Shown piece after piece: positions 1 to 8,915 of a stretch of 64,000 nucleotides of DNA. A program made the translations under genes and the position numbers. Source of the DNA: Hyphomicrobiaceae bacterium (lineage in GTDB: Bacteria; Pseudomonadota; Alphaproteobacteria; Rhizobiales; Hyphomicrobiaceae); the NCBI GenBank assembly GCA_008933705.1, contig WBUN01000020.1:1-64000 (forward strand), in the 5' to 3' direction. The first letter of the stretch is position 1; each line of letters begins with the position of its first letter. The notes beneath the pieces were generated by a model. That model searched no databases. It was not told the DNA's origin and was given only the letters and a program-made list of their open reading frames with translations.

Positions 1-46
1 TCCGAACGAACTTCGCGATCGAAAGGACACTAGCAAGTCTATGATT

Positions 47-124
47 CTAGTGTGGTTCAGATTCCGAAGTCCGCTTCGGAGGCTGGTCGCACGGTGGTAG
101 CGGACTTCGGAATCACCACACTAG
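47..124. repeat. Long imperfect palindrome (short interspersed repeat-like)
   Basis: Two arms of about 25 bases (47-74 and 100-124) are reverse complements apart from a 3-base insertion in the left arm; both outer ends read ctagtgtggt on their own strand, and the inner parts share attccgaagtccgc. The loop is about 25 bases. The right end supplies the TAG stop of the small minus-strand gene that follows. It resembles the short palindromic intergenic repeats scattered through Hyphomicrobiales genomes (from memory) and could also act as a terminator for that gene. I saw no second copy in the window. Confidence 0.7.
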
Positions 125-384
125 GGCCGGCGCATCTCGTGCTCGGCGATGGCGCGGGCGATGATCGCCTCCTCATCCATGCTCGATATCCGCACGCTGC
201 GCGTTGTCTGGTGCGGAAGCCGGGCGACGGCCGGCGCGGAGCTCTGCAGGCCGGCAGGCCCGGCGGCCGCATAGGCTATCGTCCAAGCGGCCGGCGGCCG
301 ATCGATGGCAGGTGTCGCGCAGCCGGCAAAGCCGAGGCACGCAAGCAGGCCGAAGCCGAGACACGACCGACGCATGAGCAACAT
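121..384 (-). CDS. Small putative lipoprotein, unknown function
   Basis: An 87-residue protein with a positively charged start, a hydrophobic stretch and a lipobox-like FAGC ending at Cys22, so probably exported and lipid-anchored. The rest is short, Ala/Pro-rich, and ends in an acidic helix containing DEEAIIARAIAEHEM. No family is recognised. The stop codon lies inside the palindrome at 47-124. The -3 position of the lipobox is Phe rather than the usual Leu, so processing by signal peptidase II is plausible but not certain. Coding status rests mainly on the lipoprotein signal; the opposite strand also has an open frame here, without any such feature. Confidence 0.45.
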   Translation of the reverse strand: MLLMRRSCLGFGLLACLGFAGCATPAIDRPPAAWTIAYAAAGPAGLQSSAPAVARLPHQTTRSVRISSMDEEAIIARAIAEHEMRRP

Positions 385-754
385 CCATCACCACACCCGT
401 ATCGGGACCAGTGAAGCAGATGGCGGTTAAGGGCCGGCTAATGCGTGCGTCGTGCTGGGACGCTGCCAGGTTTTCCCCAGGCCCTCTTGCAGGAATCTGT
501 CATTGTGCCAGATGGTTATGCGGAATTCCGCCCGATGAACCCCGGATGAACGCGCCATTCAGAGTGGGTTCAACGCCCCCTGACTAGCATGTCACTAACC
601 CTGATTGATCTATCTTCCCCGGCGTGATCCAAGGGGGCGCGGTGCGCAGGGTCGCCGCGCCCTTTGGCTTTTTGGACGGCTCGTTCCTGGCCGGACAATT
701 CCCAAAAAAACCTGTTCCATGTCCCGGCATGATCTCCTCGCGCGCTCCGGCCTG
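385..754. other. Intergenic stretch, no gene seen
   Basis: About 370 bases between the small lipoprotein and the hydrolase. Open frames across it are short and featureless. It would hold the lipoprotein promoter and the 3' end of the hydrolase transcript. A run of seven A (about 705-711) next to GC-rich sequence at 635-665 might serve as a weak minus-strand terminator, but no convincing stem was found. Confidence 0.4.
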
Positions 755-2743
755 CTACTGCTGAGCGGCGGCGCCCAGCCGTTCCACCTCGCCGCGGATG
801 GCCGGGTAGCGTGAGGTGCGCCCCGCATCGAGGAACTGCTTCTGCCGCTCGCTCTTCAGCTCGGGCTGCGGCGGATCGACGACCATTCGGTGCGCTTCCT
901 TCACGGCCTCCTTCGAAACCGGCACGGTATTCACGATCACGCCGGACTGCTTGATGACACCAGTGGTGAACGTGAATTTCGCCGGGCTGTTGTGGATCTG
1001 CTCGTTGCGCACGACCTTCTCGATGACATCCTTCTCGAGGACGGCCGTCCACAGCGGCCGATCATCGTTGAGCCACCTCACCTGCCGATTGAGGAAGTCG
1101 AGCGTCGGCACGCTCACGCTGGATTCCTTGTCGAAGATGCCTCCGTAGATCTTGGAGACGAGGCCGCGGTCCTCCGCACTGAGAACGCGGTAGTTGGTCA
1201 TGGAGAATTTGTTGATCTCCTTGTCGAACTCCGCCTTCTTGATTTCAGCCGCCGTGTACTGCCCGATCGAGTCGGTGAGCGCCTTCAGCGCGTCCGTGCG
1301 GGCCGGATCGAAGCGGGACACCAGCACGCGCGCGTTCAGCTTGAGAACATTGGCGTTGAAGTTCTCGAGCGACCCCGAGTAGGGCAGCGCCGCGGCCGTC
1401 TCCGCCGGGTTGCTGGCGAGGAACTCGTTCACGCGCTGGCGGATGACGTTGAGCATCTTGACGATGTTCTGCGCAACCGCTGAGCGGCCTTCGCCGAACC
1501 GCGTCGGATCGTTTGCCGTGCCGGTCTGATAGCCCGCGAAAACCTCCGTCACCAGGCGATCGCAGAAGATCGCCAGGTCGCGGGTCATGGTGCCGAGCGT
1601 CGCGTCCTCGACCGAGCGCGCCAGCTTCCTCATGATGCGGTCATCCACGTTCTGGCTGCGCGGGAACGCATCGGCCACCAGCCGCTTCAGGAAATCGGCC
1701 AAAGGCGTGTACGCCTGCAGGAAGAGATAGTGCGCATACGCCGATATGCCGTCGACGACCACGAGCTGCCGCGTCTCGAGCGTGCCTGGGACGGAGCTGA
1801 TGTTCCTCGGAAAGACTTCGTCGAGCCGTGGCATCAGGCTGAGATCAAGCAAAGCCTGCACCTCCATCAGCTTTGCCGGATACTTGGGCGTTCCAATCGT
1901 GCCGCCCGCCCCGATATTGTGGGTGTGGCCGCTCTCGGTGTTGACGATCTTGGCGCCATACGGCCACCAGCCCGCAGCGATTGCTGCGTTCTGGTCGATG
2001 TTGAGGACGATGCCATCCTCGCTTTGGCCTTGATAGAAGACAATCGGCACCTGCAACCGAGCCCGTGTGCTGCCGTCGGCTGCGTCCAGAAGGCCGCTGA
2101 GCGTCTTCAGGTCGGCCTGCAGCGCGGTCAGGTAGGCCGATCCGGGCTTCAGGTCCGGCAGCGTCTCGGGGCTGAAGAGGTACGTTGCTACGCCGCCGAC
2201 GGTTGCCACCCAACTGCGCAGGCCATTGATAGGCGTGGCCCAGGCATGAATGGCTTTCAGGCGCAGCCCGCCGGCGTCGGTGCTCTGAAGGGGCCAGGTA
2301 TTCTGCGCGGACGCCAGCCCGCCCGCGCCGAGGCTGACGCGGGTAAGCAGCCGCAACGCCAGAATGCCGCCCGTGCTGTGGGTGACGAGGATGACCTGGC
2401 GATAGCCCTTGGCATGCAGCTCCGTCAGCCGCTCGTGCAACAGCTCGACATTGCGGTCCAGCGCCGTCTTCTTGCTGTCGTACTGGAAGCAATCCATGTC
2501 ATAGAACGGCTCGTCGATCACTTTGAAGATCGACTGGTTCTCGGAGCCGAACGTGGAGGCGCAGTCGCCGTTCCATCCGTGCACGGCGAGCAGGACGGTC
2601 TGGAAGTTTCGTGCGTTCGCCTCGCAGTGCGCAAAGGCAGTGGGGCCTCGCCCGCAGCCTCCCTGAGCCTGCGAATCCGACCAGCCGGCCGGCAGCAGGG
2701 CCACGAAGAGCGCTGCGAAGCACACCCCGCGGAATTGGCGCAT
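755..2743 (-). CDS. Secreted alpha/beta hydrolase (lipase/esterase-like)
   Basis: A 662-residue exported protein. The start at 2743 is chosen because a ggaggt ribosome site stands just upstream and the product begins with a clean Sec signal peptide (residues 1 to about 27, ending SQAQ). An oxyanion-type HGWNGD (55-60) is followed by the nucleophile elbow THSTGG (Ser123), which differs from the classical GxSxG by Thr at the first position, as in several PGAP1/lipase-like hydrolases. A later GHTHN is a candidate catalytic His. The C-terminal half (roughly 350-662) is helical and not recognised. The substrate is unknown; periplasmic or extracellular ester hydrolysis is the natural inference. It stands alone, with a long upstream gap. 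Confidence 0.75.
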   Translation of the reverse strand: MRQFRGVCFAALFVALLPAGWSDSQAQGGCGRGPTAFAHCEANARNFQTVLLAVHGWNGDCASTFGSENQSIFKVIDEPFYDMDCFQYDSKKTALDRNVELLHERLTELHAKGYRQVILVTHSTGGILALRLLTRVSLGAGGLASAQNTWPLQSTDAGGLRLKAIHAWATPINGLRSWVATVGGVATYLFSPETLPDLKPGSAYLTALQADLKTLSGLLDAADGSTRARLQVPIVFYQGQSEDGIVLNIDQNAAIAAGWWPYGAKIVNTESGHTHNIGAGGTIGTPKYPAKLMEVQALLDLSLMPRLDEVFPRNISSVPGTLETRQLVVVDGISAYAHYLFLQAYTPLADFLKRLVADAFPRSQNVDDRIMRKLARSVEDATLGTMTRDLAIFCDRLVTEVFAGYQTGTANDPTRFGEGRSAVAQNIVKMLNVIRQRVNEFLASNPAETAAALPYSGSLENFNANVLKLNARVLVSRFDPARTDALKALTDSIGQYTAAEIKKAEFDKEINKFSMTNYRVLSAEDRGLVSKIYGGIFDKESSVSVPTLDFLNRQVRWLNDDRPLWTAVLEKDVIEKVVRNEQIHNSPAKFTFTTGVIKQSGVIVNTVPVSKEAVKEAHRMVVDPPQPELKSERQKQFLDAGRTSRYPAIRGEVERLGAAAQQ

Positions 2744-3127
2744 GACAACACCTCCGGAACATCGGCTCGCGTATATGGGGGCTGGTCGGCCCAGCCGGCG
2801 GGCGAGAACGTCAATGTCACCTGTTGCAGCGATGCCCGCAGGCACCATGCCCGCTTATGCAGCCCCCTCCAACTCTCAGTATTGACGCCCCCGCTGCAGT
2901 TTCCGTCGCATCCGTCCGCCTGCCGCCTCGCAGCGGGCAAGGCGAGCAGCCTTCGATTGCGTCATGCGCGATCTCAGCATCGCCAGCACAAGGATATCAG
3001 CGGCGGCAACCGCCGCAATGGCGAGCACGGAAATTGTCACGAGCACCGACACCACCCCTTCCCCGAAATGCGCAGGTCACCACGCTGTCAGCATGGCCAA
3101 TCTGCCGCTCCGTTGCTGCCTGGTGCC

Positions 3128-3141
3128 TTGACGAAGATCAA
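3128..3141. promoter_or_regulatory. FNR/FixK-type box (distal of a tandem pair)
   Basis: TTGACGAAGATCAA matches the FNR/FixK pattern TTGA-N6-TCAA with dyad symmetry. It lies 27 bp upstream (centre to centre) of a second box ahead of the BON-domain gene. Sequence match only. Confidence 0.5.
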
Positions 3142-3154
3142 CTTGGTCCCGCGA

Positions 3155-3168
3155 TTGACCCGCATCAA
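3155..3168. promoter_or_regulatory. FNR/FixK-type box (proximal) before BON gene
   Basis: TTGACCCGCATCAA is centred 66 bp before the chosen ATG of the BON gene (3228). Class II activation at -41.5 would put the transcript start near 3203, about 25 bases before that ATG. This also argues against translation starting at the ATG at 3168, which overlaps the box. Confidence 0.6.
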
Positions 3169-3227
3169 TGCACCGCGCGTTGTGCTCGGGATTCGTTGCG
3201 GGCGCGGAGGAATTGCTGGGTGCAGGC

Positions 3228-3974
3228 ATGAAGCGCAAGTCCGACGACGCGACCAACCTCGAGCTCATGGCCAAGGTGAGGGCAGCGCTGCGCAGCGAGC
3301 CGCGTCTCGGTCCCTCCTTCCACGCCTCCGAGCTGCGCATCGAGCCCGACGGGGTGCTGGTCCTGGCAGGCGAAGTGCCGAGCGTTGCAGCGAAGAAGCT
3401 GGCGCTCGAGCGCGTGGCAGCGCTGGCCGGCATCACCGGCATCGTCGATCGTCTCCATGTTCGGCCTGCAACGCGCATGACGGACAAGGAGATCAGGGTT
3501 CACCTGAGCGACATGCTTGTCGAGGAGCTCGGCTTCAAGGAGCTGGAGATCCGCGAGGCGCAGGCGGACGGATACCGCCTCGTGCGCGGCGTGCCGACGG
3601 GCGCGCGCGGCAACATCGATACGGAGGTGCGGGACGGTGTAGTGACGCTGAACGGCCGCGTTCCCGGCCTCACCTCGAAGCGCCTTGCCGGGGCGATGGC
3701 CTGGTGGGTTCCCGGCGTCCGCGACGTCGTGAACGGCATCGCCGTCGATCCGCCCGAGGATGATGGGCCGGACATGATTGCCGAAGCCGTGCGGGTCGTG
3801 CTGGAGAAGGACCCGTTTGTGAATGCGAGCCAGACACGCGTTGGAGTGCTCGGGACCACCGTGCGGCTGTTCGGGCTCGTGCCATCGCAAACCGAGAAGG
3901 ACGCCGCGGAGCGTGACGCGTGGTGCATCTTCGCGGTCGACAAGGTGATCAACGAAATCCAGGTTCGCCCTTGA
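3228..3974 (+). CDS. Triple BON-domain protein
   Basis: A 248-residue protein made of three BON modules (about 10-80, 87-174 and 183-247), each showing the alternation of a short helix, a GVLVLAGEV / GVVTLNGRV / TVRLFGLVP strand and a helix ending in a V-x-x-V-x-N/D-x-I/L motif. BON domains are found in OsmY-like stress proteins and are thought to bind membranes or lipids. No signal peptide is apparent, so it may be cytoplasmic. ATG 3228 is preferred because upstream starts overlap a promoter box; a ggagga lies about 15 bases upstream. Two tandem FNR/FixK-like boxes suggest induction at low oxygen. Confidence 0.85.
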   Translation: MKRKSDDATNLELMAKVRAALRSEPRLGPSFHASELRIEPDGVLVLAGEVPSVAAKKLALERVAALAGITGIVDRLHVRPATRMTDKEIRVHLSDMLVEELGFKELEIREAQADGYRLVRGVPTGARGNIDTEVRDGVVTLNGRVPGLTSKRLAGAMAWWVPGVRDVVNGIAVDPPEDDGPDMIAEAVRVVLEKDPFVNASQTRVGVLGTTVRLFGLVPSQTEKDAAERDAWCIFAVDKVINEIQVRP

Positions 3975-4086
3975 GCCGTGCCATCGAACCGATGTGCTGG
4001 TGCGCGTCCGGACTTGTGCCGCGCCGTTCTTTTGACGGCGGGCTCAACGGGCACAGAACAAATTCGCGGGCTGCCGGCAAAGCATC

Positions 4087-4575
4087 ATGAACACCGCGAC
4101 GAGGTCGATCTCCCTTTTGCGCACCATTGATGCCCCGGCAGGCGAGGTGTTTGCGGCCTGGACCGACCCGGCGCTGATGCAGCGTTGGCTGGCCCCCGAG
4201 GTCTCGGCCGGCACGGCGGTCGAGGTTGAAGCTGATGCGCGCGTTGGGGGACGCTACCTGATCGCGGTCGTGGGGCAGCGCGAGGTCCTCTACACCGCAG
4301 GGGAATACCGCGAGCTGGCGCCCCCGGAGCGTGTGGTGATGACGTGGAGCTCCGGCGAGCTGCTCGCGCGCTATCGGGACAACCCAACGCTTGTAACAGC
4401 CAGGATGCGCCCACTCGGACCGGCCCTCACCGAGCTCGCCATTGTCCACTCCCGCGTGGCAGCCGAGGATGAGACAGGGTTGCGCGAGGGCTGGGCCACC
4501 TGCCTTGACAGGCTGCAAGCGCTCCATGCCGGCAACGCGAGGGTCTTCCGATCTCAAGATCCCTGCGATGCCTGA
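4087..4575 (+). CDS. SRPBCC/AHSA1-domain protein
   Basis: A 162-residue single-domain protein of the START-like SRPBCC superfamily, AHSA1 branch. Typical signatures are an N-terminal strand followed by APAGEVFAAWTDPALMQRWLAP, the central GGRYLIAV and YTAGEYRELAPPERVVMTW, and a C-terminal helix containing EGWATCLDRLQAL. Members bind small hydrophobic ligands or act as Hsp90-activator-like proteins; the ligand here is unknown. Its last 22 bases overlap the 3' end of the convergent membrane-protein gene, so both terminate within each other. Confidence 0.85.
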   Translation: MNTATRSISLLRTIDAPAGEVFAAWTDPALMQRWLAPEVSAGTAVEVEADARVGGRYLIAVVGQREVLYTAGEYRELAPPERVVMTWSSGELLARYRDNPTLVTARMRPLGPALTELAIVHSRVAAEDETGLREGWATCLDRLQALHAGNARVFRSQDPCDA

Positions 4576-5849
4576 AGCCAGCTCGCAGCAAGCCAGAGCG
4601 CGCCGAGCGCCGCTGCGACGGCAAGGGCAGTGCCGGCACCGAGCATGGCCCCAAAGGCGCGCCCGCCTGTCATCGTTCCCAGCACCACCTTCGACACGGA
4701 GTTGACGGCAAGCGCGAGGAGAACCGCCAGGGCTGCCGTTTCCACGGAGAGATCGGCACGCGCAAGCCGCGCCATCGACAGGGTGATGGCATCGACGTCG
4801 GCAATGCCCGAGGCCGCGCCGAGTGCCAGCACGGACGTGGTGCCGGTCCAAAGCGTGAGCGCCTTCGCCAGCACCATCACGACGGTGAGGAGCGCGCCGA
4901 AGCCGAGGACGACGCCCAGGTCGAAAGGATTCTTCAGTTCCAGCGGCTGGAGCATGGCTTTGTCCGCGTCCAGGCCCCAGCGCAGGAGCATGCCGGAGAA
5001 GAGGAACTGAACGAAGACGGCGGCGGCCAGCGGCGGCAGGAGCCAGCGCGCCAGCGCGAAGTTGAAGACGCTCGCCACCACCAGCACGCGCACCGCCATC
5101 ACCGTGCTCGACAGCAGGCTGGCCGAGGCGCACAGGCGCTGCCGCTCCGGATGGTCGTGCGCAAGCTTTGCCATGGTCAAAGTGACGACGGTCGACGAGA
5201 CGAGACCGCCCGCCAGTCCTGAAAGGACGACGCCGCGCTCGCTGCCGGCGAACCTGATCGCGACGTATCCCGCAAACGACATCGCCGCGATGGTGATCGT
5301 CATCAGCCAGATCTCGTGCGGATTGATCGCGCCGAGCGGACCCACCTCGCGATTGGGGAGGATCGGCAGAAGGATGACCGTCATGGCAAGCAGCACGAGG
5401 CCGGCCCGCAGCTCCTCCCAGGTCAGCCGCTTGAGCCAGGCGTGCAGCATGGTCTTGAGGGCAAGCAGCGTGGCCGTCGCAACTGCAGCCGCTGCAGCGG
5501 CGACCATGTCCACCATGGCGAAGGCGCCGAGAGAGAAGGCCAGCATCGCTGCTACCGCTGTCGTGGCGCCGTACGATTTTGCGTGCTCCAGCTCGCGCAA
5601 CCGGAACACTACGATGCCGGCCGTGAAGACCGCGAAGGCGAAGCCCAGCGCCACGACCCCCCAATCACCGAGCGCGCGTGCAAGACCTCCCCACACGCCG
5701 CCGAGCAACCCCGCAAGGGCAAGGGTGCGCAGCCCGGCGGCGCGCTCGCCCTCCTGCTCCTCGCGCTGCTTCCATCCTCTCTCGATGCCGATGATCAGAC
5801 CGATGGCAAGGGCGACGGCGAGGCGCTGGATGAATTCGAAGGTGTCCAT
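4554..5849 (-). CDS. MgtC/SapB + DUF4010 membrane protein
   Basis: A 431-residue polytopic inner-membrane protein. The N-terminal part (about 1-140) has the MgtC/SapB signature, with LAIGLIIGIERGWK and a following RTLALAGLLGG. The rest matches DUF4010: repeated Ala/Leu/Val-rich spans and the conserved AGLVSSTVVTLTMAKLA-like segment and SGIADVDAITLSMARLA. Proteins of this build are annotated as MgtC family or predicted transporters; substrate and role are unsettled, and Mg-limitation or envelope stress are suggested from MgtC itself. An FNR/FixK-like box lies 78 bp upstream of the ATG. The 3' end overlaps the convergent SRPBCC gene. Confidence 0.8.
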   Translation of the reverse strand: MDTFEFIQRLAVALAIGLIIGIERGWKQREEQEGERAAGLRTLALAGLLGGVWGGLARALGDWGVVALGFAFAVFTAGIVVFRLRELEHAKSYGATTAVAAMLAFSLGAFAMVDMVAAAAAAVATATLLALKTMLHAWLKRLTWEELRAGLVLLAMTVILLPILPNREVGPLGAINPHEIWLMTITIAAMSFAGYVAIRFAGSERGVVLSGLAGGLVSSTVVTLTMAKLAHDHPERQRLCASASLLSSTVMAVRVLVVASVFNFALARWLLPPLAAAVFVQFLFSGMLLRWGLDADKAMLQPLELKNPFDLGVVLGFGALLTVVMVLAKALTLWTGTTSVLALGAASGIADVDAITLSMARLARADLSVETAALAVLLALAVNSVSKVVLGTMTGGRAFGAMLGAGTALAVAAALGALWLAASWLQASQGS

Positions 5850-5920
5850 GACCTGCCATGTTTCCCGGACGGCATCGCCGTGACGAGCTCCACATGGTGT
5901 GGGCGGGGGCGGCGTTCGCC

Positions 5921-5934
5921 TTGACCCTCGTCAA
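5921..5934. promoter_or_regulatory. FNR/FixK-type box before MgtC/DUF4010 gene
   Basis: TTGACCCTCGTCAA has the TTGA-N6-TCAA form and is centred 78 bp upstream of the ATG at 5849 on the minus strand. A transcript start 41 bp downstream would leave a leader of about 37 bases. It lies 50 bases beyond the 3' end of gpmI. Confidence 0.5.
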
Positions 5935-5984
5935 TGCCGGGCGCGGGCGCGCGGCTGCGCCGCCGGCGCGCGCCGGACCATGCT

Positions 5985-7526
5985 CTATCGGGCCTCGGCG
6001 GCGGCGTGCGGTCGAAGCAGCGATGTGCCGGTCATCTCGGCGGGCTTCGGCAGGCCCAGCAGCTCGAGCAGCGTCGGCGCGATGTCGGCAAGCAAGCCGT
6101 CGGCCAGCGCCGCGCCGCCGCCGTTCATCAGCAGCACAGGCACCGGGTTGGTCGTGTGAGCGGTGTGCGGCCCGCCGGTCTGGGGATCGCGCATCACCTC
6201 GCAGTTGCCGTGGTCGGCGGTGACGAGCAGGGCGCCCCCAGCCCGGCCAATCGCGTCGGCGAGGCGGCCAAGGCCGGTGTCGACGGCCTCGACGGCCTTG
6301 ATCGCGGCGGACAGGCTGCCGGTGTGGCCCACCATGTCGGGGTTGGCGTAGTTGAGGACGATGAGATCGTATTTGCGGGACACGATGGCGGCGACCGCCT
6401 TGTCGGTCACCTCGGGTGCCGACATTTCCGGCTTCAGGTCGTAGGTTGCGACCTTCGGGGAGGCAACCAGGATGCGCTCCTCGCCGGGATACTGCGTTTC
6501 CTCGCCGCCGTTGAGGAAGTACGTGACGTGAGGATACTTCTCGGTCTCGGCGATGCGCAGCTGGGTGAGGCGAGCCTCGGCCACCACCTGGCCGAGCACG
6601 TTGATCAGTCTCTGCCGCGGGAAGATGGGGTGCATGAGCGCATCGAGCCTGGTGCTGTAGGGCATCATGCCGACCGCACTGGCGATCTGTGCCACGTGCC
6701 GCCTGGCGAAGGAGGAGAACTGCGGATCGAGCAGGGCGGCGAGAATCTCGCGCACCCGATCGGCGCGAAAGTTGAAGCACAGCACGCCGTCGCCGTCGCG
6801 CATGCCGCGATAGCCGCCGATCACGGCCGGCAGCACGAACTCGTCGCCGATGTCGTGTGCGTAGGCATCGGCAATGACCGCGCGCGCATCGGGCAAGCGC
6901 GGGGCATCTGCCGCCGCGATGGCGTCATAGGCCCTGGCAACGCGCTCCCAGCGGTTGTCCCGGTCCATGGCATAGTAGCGACCGCAGATCGTGGCCGTCG
7001 CAATGAAGGGCGGCAGCTCCTCGAGCAGGCGGCCGACATCCTCCAGGGCCGATCGAGGCGGCGTGTCGCGGCCGTCGGTGAAGGCATGCAGAAGCGTCGG
7101 CACATGAGCGGCGGCAAGCACCCGCGCGAGCGCCAGCGCATGGTCCTGGTGCGAGTGCACTCCGCCCGGCGAGACCAACCCCATGAGGTGACAGGTGCCG
7201 CCCGTCTGGCGCAAACGCTCGATGAAGGCGAGCAGCGCGGGAGCCGCAGCGATGGTGCCATCGGCAACAGCTGCGCTGATGCGCGGCAAGTCCTGCAGGA
7301 CCTTGCGCCCGGCGCCGATGTTGAGATGGCCGACCTCTGAATTGCCCATCTGGCCTTGCGGCAAGCCGACGTCTTCGCCCGATGCGCGCAGCAGCGCGTG
7401 CGGACAAGCCTCCCACAACCGGTCGAAGGTCGGCGTGTGCGCCTGGCGAACGGCGTTGTCGGCCGCATCCTCTCGCCAGCCCCAGCCGTCAAGAACCACC
7501 AGCATCACAGGACGTCGTTGCCGCAT
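5985..7526 (-). CDS. gpmI: 2,3-bisphosphoglycerate-independent phosphoglycerate mutase
   Basis: A 513-residue cytosolic enzyme interconverting 3- and 2-phosphoglycerate, of the usual length for the Mn-dependent GpmI family. The metal-site LVVLDGWGW opens the protein, the catalytic-Ser segment GNSEVGHLNIGAGR follows, and the C-terminal alkaline-phosphatase-like core carries the NYANPDMVGHTG and VTADHGNCE metal ligands. ATG 7526 has a modest purine-rich site (aaggctcgga). It is a housekeeping glycolytic gene between the MgtC gene and an ABC transporter read the other way; the upstream region is shared with that transporter and holds one FNR/FixK-like box. Confidence 0.95.
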   Translation of the reverse strand: MRQRRPVMLVVLDGWGWREDAADNAVRQAHTPTFDRLWEACPHALLRASGEDVGLPQGQMGNSEVGHLNIGAGRKVLQDLPRISAAVADGTIAAAPALLAFIERLRQTGGTCHLMGLVSPGGVHSHQDHALALARVLAAAHVPTLLHAFTDGRDTPPRSALEDVGRLLEELPPFIATATICGRYYAMDRDNRWERVARAYDAIAAADAPRLPDARAVIADAYAHDIGDEFVLPAVIGGYRGMRDGDGVLCFNFRADRVREILAALLDPQFSSFARRHVAQIASAVGMMPYSTRLDALMHPIFPRQRLINVLGQVVAEARLTQLRIAETEKYPHVTYFLNGGEETQYPGEERILVASPKVATYDLKPEMSAPEVTDKAVAAIVSRKYDLIVLNYANPDMVGHTGSLSAAIKAVEAVDTGLGRLADAIGRAGGALLVTADHGNCEVMRDPQTGGPHTAHTTNPVPVLLMNGGGAALADGLLADIAPTLLELLGLPKPAEMTGTSLLRPHAAAEAR

Positions 7527-7672
7527 TCCGAGCCTTCGCGTTTCAACAGGCGATGTCTCAGCCTTTGTAGATCGGCGCCGGAGATCCCGCCACCCATGGG
7601 GACAATGCGTTCCGGCGTCGATGGAATGCCGCTGCGCCGCACATTGCCGGCTTCAGCCTGGGTGGTGTGGGG

Positions 7673-7686
7673 TTGACGCGGATCAA
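7673..7686. promoter_or_regulatory. FNR/FixK-type box before ABC importer
   Basis: TTGACGCGGATCAA is centred 71 bp upstream of the substrate-binding-protein ATG (7751) and 153 bp from the divergent gpmI start. The spacing suits the transporter, giving a predicted start near 7721 and a leader of about 30 bases. Confidence 0.5.
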
Positions 7687-7750
7687 GACGGCCCGCCCGG
7701 CCGACCCATAGATTGCCCCGGTGCTTGCTCTTTTCCAAAGGGGGAAAACC

Positions 7751-8881
7751 ATGCTTCGGTCATTGAAGGTGCTCCCATGTGTCGTGGCCGGCCTCCTTGC
7801 TGCGGCCAGTCCGGTCCCTGCGCAGGCGCAGCAAGTCGAGAGCGAGCTGGTTCTGATCACACCGGTCGCCAAGACCCTCACCGATCCGGCGCTGGCCGAG
7901 TTCGCGAAGTATGCGAAGGAGAAATGGAATATCACCGTAAAGACGAGCGCCCTGGCGGCAGGAACGCCCGTCGCCTACGGCCGCATCGTGGAGTGGAAGG
8001 GCCGCCCTGAAGCAGACATCTTCTGGGGCGGCGAGAGCGCCCTCTTCGACAAGCTGGCCGAGCAGAACCTGGTTGCGAAGCTCGACCTGCCGAAGGCCGT
8101 CGTTGAATCCATCCCGGACAGCATCGGCCGGCCGAAGCCCATTCCGCTCAAGGATCCGAAGGGCTTCTGGATCGGCACGGTGCTCGAGCCCTACGGCCTC
8201 GTCTATCATCCCAAGCTCCTGCAGCGGCTCGGCGTGCCTCCCCCCAAGGATTGGGACGACCTCCTCAATCCCAAGCTGAAGGGCAATGTCGCCCAGTGCG
8301 CACCGACACGGTCGAGCAGCAGCCATGCTACCTACGAGGTTATCCTGCAGCGCGAAGGCGATGCCAAGGGCTGGGAGTGGCTGCGGCGCCTGGGCGGCAA
8401 CACGGGCATATTCACCGCCCGCAGCCGTGACGTGCCCTCCGTCGTCGCCAAGGGCGAGTTTGCCGCCGGGTTCGCGGTGCCGAGCTACATGGCGTTCGAG
8501 GACCGTCTCGCGGGGTTCGACATCAAGTTCGTGGCTCCGGCGACGGCATGGATCACGCCCGAGCCCATTGCCATTCTCGCCGGCTCCAAGCATCCGAAGG
8601 CCGCCCGCGCGTTCATCGAGTTCATGCTGTCGGAGCGTGGGCAGCGCGTGGCGATGGAGCGGGGCGTGTTCCCGATCACGCCGAAGTACCGCGTGCAGGG
8701 CGCCGCCGGGTCGACCGCGGAGATGGCGGTGGAGTTCACCGGAGGGCTGCGCTCCTACTTCGATCGCGAGGTGACGAACATCTATGATGATGACGTCGCG
8801 CAGAAGCGGTATGAGGCGGTCAACGCGCAATTCCGCAAGGACATCGAGTCGGTCTGGGACGAGCTCAAGAAGAAATACTGA
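7751..8881 (+). CDS. ABC transporter substrate-binding protein (Fe(III)-type family)
   Basis: A 376-residue periplasmic protein with a Sec signal peptide (residues 1 to about 27, ending AQAQ). The body is a family 1/AfuA-FbpA-like solute-binding fold: ELVLITPVAK at the start of lobe 1, PEADIFWGGESALFDKL, the hinge region FWIGTVLEPYGLVYHPKLL, and the C-terminal ARAFIEFMLSERGQRV. It heads a three-gene importer with an ATPase and a double-length permease. The permease architecture favours ferric iron or a similar small ligand, but the binding residues do not let me name it. ATG 7751 follows a purine-rich aaaggggg. Confidence 0.85.
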   Translation: MLRSLKVLPCVVAGLLAAASPVPAQAQQVESELVLITPVAKTLTDPALAEFAKYAKEKWNITVKTSALAAGTPVAYGRIVEWKGRPEADIFWGGESALFDKLAEQNLVAKLDLPKAVVESIPDSIGRPKPIPLKDPKGFWIGTVLEPYGLVYHPKLLQRLGVPPPKDWDDLLNPKLKGNVAQCAPTRSSSSHATYEVILQREGDAKGWEWLRRLGGNTGIFTARSRDVPSVVAKGEFAAGFAVPSYMAFEDRLAGFDIKFVAPATAWITPEPIAILAGSKHPKAARAFIEFMLSERGQRVAMERGVFPITPKYRVQGAAGSTAEMAVEFTGGLRSYFDREVTNIYDDDVAQKRYEAVNAQFRKDIESVWDELKKKY

Positions 8882-8915
8882 GCCATAACGCCTGCAGTCC
8901 CGGAGCCCGCCCGCC

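Noticed and set aside
1730..3763. Long plus-strand open frame of 677 codons
   Set aside because: Antisense to the hydrolase and running across the intergenic region into the BON gene; composition is Arg/Ala/Gly-rich without domains, an artefact of high GC.
3949..5664. Minus-strand open frame of 571 codons over the SRPBCC and MgtC genes
   Set aside because: It is a different reading frame of the MgtC gene extended through the opposite strand of the SRPBCC gene; no domain.
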